Below, piece after piece: positions 26,496 through 26,608 of a stretch of 26,608 bases of DNA (positions within the stretch are counted from its first letter, which is position 1; each line of letters starts with the position of its first letter). Origin of the DNA: Symsagittifera roscoffensis. Lineage: Eukaryota > Xenacoelomorpha > Acoela > Convolutidae. A program made the position numbers and the translations under genes. The stretch spans positions 1 through 26,608 of the forward strand of contig NW_026971248.1 in the NCBI RefSeq assembly GCF_963678635.1, written 5' to 3'. Below the pieces are notes generated by a model. The model ran no database searches, was not told the origin of the DNA, and saw only the letters and a program-made list of their open reading frames with translations.

Positions 26496-26608
26496 TATAA
26501 AAATTGAATTGGCTGAATTTGTATTTATATTTGTGGCCCTTGTTTTGAGTTCAGCTGGAGTGGATTGAATGTTTTCCGTGACCAAACTTGTTCACACCCA
26601 TCGGGATA

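Overview
The window is AT-rich and very repeat-rich, with no operon-like gene packing. It has no Shine-Dalgarno-spaced cistrons, but it does have tRNA-headed retroposons, kilobase satellites, MITE-like elements and an LTR element with a metazoan-type core promoter (TATA 31 bp upstream of a TCATTC initiator). This points to an invertebrate nuclear genome. The initiator suits an arthropod, but I cannot name the species. Nearly all open frames in the window are chance frames in T- or A-rich repeats; only about five look like real or once-real coding sequence.

Layout. (1) Positions 1-4520 are copy A of a large composite repeat: a minus-strand tRNA-headed retroposon, degenerate motifs, a MITE remnant and two internal sub-repeats. 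(2) Positions 4545-7840 hold three near-identical 1081-bp tandem units plus a truncated fourth. (3) Positions 8463-10482 hold three copies of a second, 678-679-bp tandem unit with an AT palindromic linker. (4) Positions 10483-11842 are non-coding, with a 51-bp duplication and a MITE-like element carrying an 18-G run. (5) Positions 11843-16833 are an LTR-bounded element: two 483-bp direct repeats exactly 4508 bp apart with 11 differences by eye. It carries a small leader ORF, a broken envelope-glycoprotein gene and an accessory gene, but no recognisable gag or pol. (6) Positions 17020-18258 contain an unrecognised 170-aa ORF downstream of the second LTR promoter and two further coding-like stretches. 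(7) Positions 19268-25725 are copy B of the large repeat, in the same orientation as copy A. It carries a 1.57-kb insertion that copy A lacks, flanked by AATCT. (8) Positions 25757-25915 are a GC-rich foldback cluster, and the window ends in degenerate short repeats.

The most interesting part is the LTR element. Its envelope reading frame resembles the glycoproteins shared by arthropod chuvirus-like viruses and some BEL/Pao-type retroelements. It is interrupted by a frameshift and three TAA codons. Downstream of it lies an accessory protein whose N-terminus has an acidic FxxxLxxL motif like a p53-type transactivation domain and whose C-terminus is a regular leucine zipper. Each LTR carries two TCGTA-AAA-TACGA dyads and one 19-bp inverted repeat upstream of the TATA box. 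Together these suggest an element-encoded transactivator acting on its own LTR, and possibly on the ORF downstream of LTR 2. That circuit is inference.
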